DNA of 5,949 nucleotides from positions 1-5,949 of the forward strand of contig JAUWZY010000058.1 of NCBI GenBank assembly GCA_030615045.1. The letters are read 5' to 3'. The position numbers and the translations under genes were made by a program. This document shows, in pieces, positions 4,389 through 5,949 of the stretch. The stretch is from Chloroflexota bacterium. GTDB lineage: Bacteria > Chloroflexota > Dehalococcoidia > SZUA-161 > JAUWZY01. The notes beneath the pieces were generated by a model. The model saw only the letters and a list, made by a program, of their open reading frames with translations, searched no databases and was not told the DNA's origin. The first letter of the stretch is position 1. Each line of letters opens with the position of its first letter.

Positions 4389-5492
4389 ATGTCAGCCACA
4401 AAGTACTGGGTTGGCTTCAACTTAATGCCGGGCATCGGCCGGGTTAGGTTCTCCCAGCTTATAAACCATTTCGGCGATCTGGAAAGCGCTTGGCACGCCA
4501 GCCCCGCTGAGCTCAAAGCCGCCGGGCTCGATCAGAGGACGGTGCAGACGGTGATAAACATGCGGGCTAAGATAGCGCTCGATGCCGAGATGGAAAGGTT
4601 GGAGCGATACCGGGTCAAGGTGCTCACCTGGGATGACCCTGCTTATCCCCCCAGGCTCAAGGAGATCTACGATGTGCCCCCAGTGCTTTATGTCAGGGGG
4701 GATCTGACCGCTGAGGATGAGTGGGCAATAGCGACTGTGGGCACCCGCCGAGCCACCATATATGGGCGAGAGGTTACAGAGCGAATTGTCAGCGACCTGG
4801 CACGGAGCAAGGTCACCATCGTCAGCGGACTGGCCCGAGGCATCGACTCCATAGCCCACCGTGCCGCCTTAGACGCCGGAGGGCGGACCATCGCCGTCTT
4901 CGCCTGTGGACTCGATGTCGTGTATCCCCCGGAGAACTTGAAGTTAGCCCAGGCTATCATGGAGCACGGGGCGCTGGTGAGCGATTATCATCTGGGAACC
5001 AGCCCCAAGGCTGAGAACTTCCCCAGGCGCAATCGGATCATGAGCGGGCTGAGCCTCGGTGTCCTGGTCGCCGAGGCTGGAGAGAGCAGCGGAGCTCTGA
5101 TCACAGCCAATCTCGCCCTGGAACAGAACCGAGAGGTGTTCGCTGTGCCTGGCAGTGTGCTCTCGCCAGCAAGCCGCGGAGCTAACCGCCTGATTCAGGA
5201 CGGGGCTAAGCTGGTCCGAGATGCCAACGACGTCCTCGAGGAACTGAACTTAACCGCGGTGCCGCAACAATTGGAGATGAAGGAGCTGATCCCAGCAGAT
5301 GATACCGAGGCCGTGCTCCTGAGGCAGCTTGGGCACGAGCCAACTCATATCGATGATGTCTGTCGCCAGTCACGGCTCCCCGTCTCCGTGGTCAGCAGCA
5401 CCTTAGCCCTGATGGAGCTTAAGGGCATGGTGCGCCAGCTGGGGGGGATGAATTACGTCCTCGCCAGAGAGTCAAAGGCGGATTGGGTATGA
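4389..5492 (+). CDS. dprA: DNA-processing protein DprA
   Basis: DprA (Smf) binds incoming single-stranded DNA and loads RecA during natural transformation; it is also kept in many bacteria not known to be competent. The 367-residue protein has the full domain order: an N-terminal helix-hairpin-helix/SAM-like part (YWVGFNLMPGIGRVRFSQLINHFG, 6-29), the Rossmann-like core, and a C-terminal winged helix (about 303-360, HIDDVCRQSRLPVSVVSSTLALMELKGMV). Core motifs are VGTRRATIYG (117-126), SGLARGID (146-153), CGLDVVYPPEN, FPRRNRIMSG (211-220), ESSGALITA (232-240), VPGS and GANRLI. The ATG at 4389 is preferred: a TTG at 4344 would keep frame, but it lies in the promoter and adds 15 residues unlike the family. 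The stop overlaps the topA start by 4 bases (ATGA), implying coupled expression of two DNA-handling proteins. Confidence 0.96.
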   Translation: MSATKYWVGFNLMPGIGRVRFSQLINHFGDLESAWHASPAELKAAGLDQRTVQTVINMRAKIALDAEMERLERYRVKVLTWDDPAYPPRLKEIYDVPPVLYVRGDLTAEDEWAIATVGTRRATIYGREVTERIVSDLARSKVTIVSGLARGIDSIAHRAALDAGGRTIAVFACGLDVVYPPENLKLAQAIMEHGALVSDYHLGTSPKAENFPRRNRIMSGLSLGVLVAEAGESSGALITANLALEQNREVFAVPGSVLSPASRGANRLIQDGAKLVRDANDVLEELNLTAVPQQLEMKELIPADDTEAVLLRQLGHEPTHIDDVCRQSRLPVSVVSSTLALMELKGMVRQLGGMNYVLARESKADWV

Positions 5493-5949
5493 GCAAAGGG
5501 TTGGTAATTGTAGAGTCCCCGGCCAAGGCGAAAACCATAAGCCGGATCCTGGGGCAGGGATACAGGGTCAAGGCCTCTTGGGGGCATGTTCGTGACCTGC
5601 CGAAGAAGACATTGGGAGTTGACGTGGAAAATGGCTTTGTCCCCAAATACGTCATCATCAAGGGCAGGGAAAAGATGCTCCGGGAGATAAAGGAGGCAGC
5701 CAAGGGGGCGTCGGCGGTATACCTGGCTACGGACCCAGACCGTGAGGGGGAGTCTATCTCATGGCATTTAGTCCAGTCAGCGGGGCTGGAGAAGAGGCCG
5801 CTGAAGCGGGTCATCTTCCACGAGATAACTACAGAGGCGGTTAAGAAATCATTCCGCCACCCTCGGGGGATCGACATGCTGCTGGTCAATGCCCAGCAGG
5901 CGCGGCGCATCTTGGACCAACTGGTGGGCTACAAGATAAGCCCCATTTT
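5489..5949 (+). CDS. topA: DNA topoisomerase I, N-terminal part (cut by window end)
   Basis: Type IA topoisomerase that relaxes negative supercoils by passing DNA through a transient single-strand break. The first 153 residues are visible and cover the TOPRIM domain and the start of the next: VIVESPAKAKTI (6-17) with catalytic Glu9, SWGHVRDLP (30-38), YLATDPDREGESISWHL (78-94) with the acidic DPD/E metal site (82-88), RVIFHEIT (107-114) and NAQQARRILDQLVGYKISP (134-152). The catalytic tyrosine and zinc-finger tail lie beyond the window. The ATG at 5489 overlaps the dprA stop (ATGA). AAAGGCGG upstream is only a modest ribosome site, so translation probably depends on termination of dprA. The dprA-topA order is common in several phyla. 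Confidence 0.96.
   Translation, partial: MSKGLVIVESPAKAKTISRILGQGYRVKASWGHVRDLPKKTLGVDVENGFVPKYVIIKGREKMLREIKEAAKGASAVYLATDPDREGESISWHLVQSAGLEKRPLKRVIFHEITTEAVKKSFRHPRGIDMLLVNAQQARRILDQLVGYKISPI

Overview
The window looks like chromosomal DNA of a bacterium with moderately high GC. The gene set (DUF2851, DUF72, a DUF488 of the type ending in a CSE...WRCHRR motif, a short XRE regulator, and dprA followed by topA) is most like a Chloroflexota, probably Dehalococcoidia-type, genome. That assignment rests on remembered family distributions and no search was run. Both edges cut through housekeeping genes: tsaD lacks its N-terminus on the left and topA lacks most of its length on the right.

Layout. 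Positions 3-860 (+) hold the end of tsaD (tRNA t6A synthesis). From 3426 down to 847 the minus strand carries a cassette of four genes: a 77-residue XRE-type repressor (3426-3193), a short DUF72 protein (3137-2682), a DUF488 protein (2685-2233, start overlapping the previous stop) and a DUF2851 protein (2184-847, whose end overlaps the end of tsaD). Positions 3462-3692 hold no gene but contain a dense array of GGACT/AGTCC elements and a promoter. Then on the plus strand come a DUF5343 protein (3693-4343), dprA (4389-5492) and topA (5489 to the edge), the last two overlapping by 4 bases.

The main result is regulatory. A palindrome with core TTTACACGA-nn-TCGTGTAAA occurs three times: before the XRE gene (3435-3454), before the DUF72 gene (about 3170-3189, degenerate) and before the DUF2851 gene (2191-2210, perfect). 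In the first two the palindrome lies inside the exactly 17-base spacer between good -35 and -10 hexamers. The third keeps the same geometry with poorer hexamers. This points to an autoregulated switch in which the small XRE protein represses itself and three conserved genes of unknown function, making the cassette a plausible undescribed stress- or DNA-related system. The DUF72 protein appears to lack the middle-to-late part of its domain, and the DUF2851 protein has nuclease-like acidic motifs and a C-terminal cysteine cluster.

A second, independent control region precedes the DUF5343 gene: nine GGACT/AGTCC pentamers within about 200 bases, overlapping its -35, -10 and leader. dprA has its own extended -10 promoter and probably drives topA by translational coupling.
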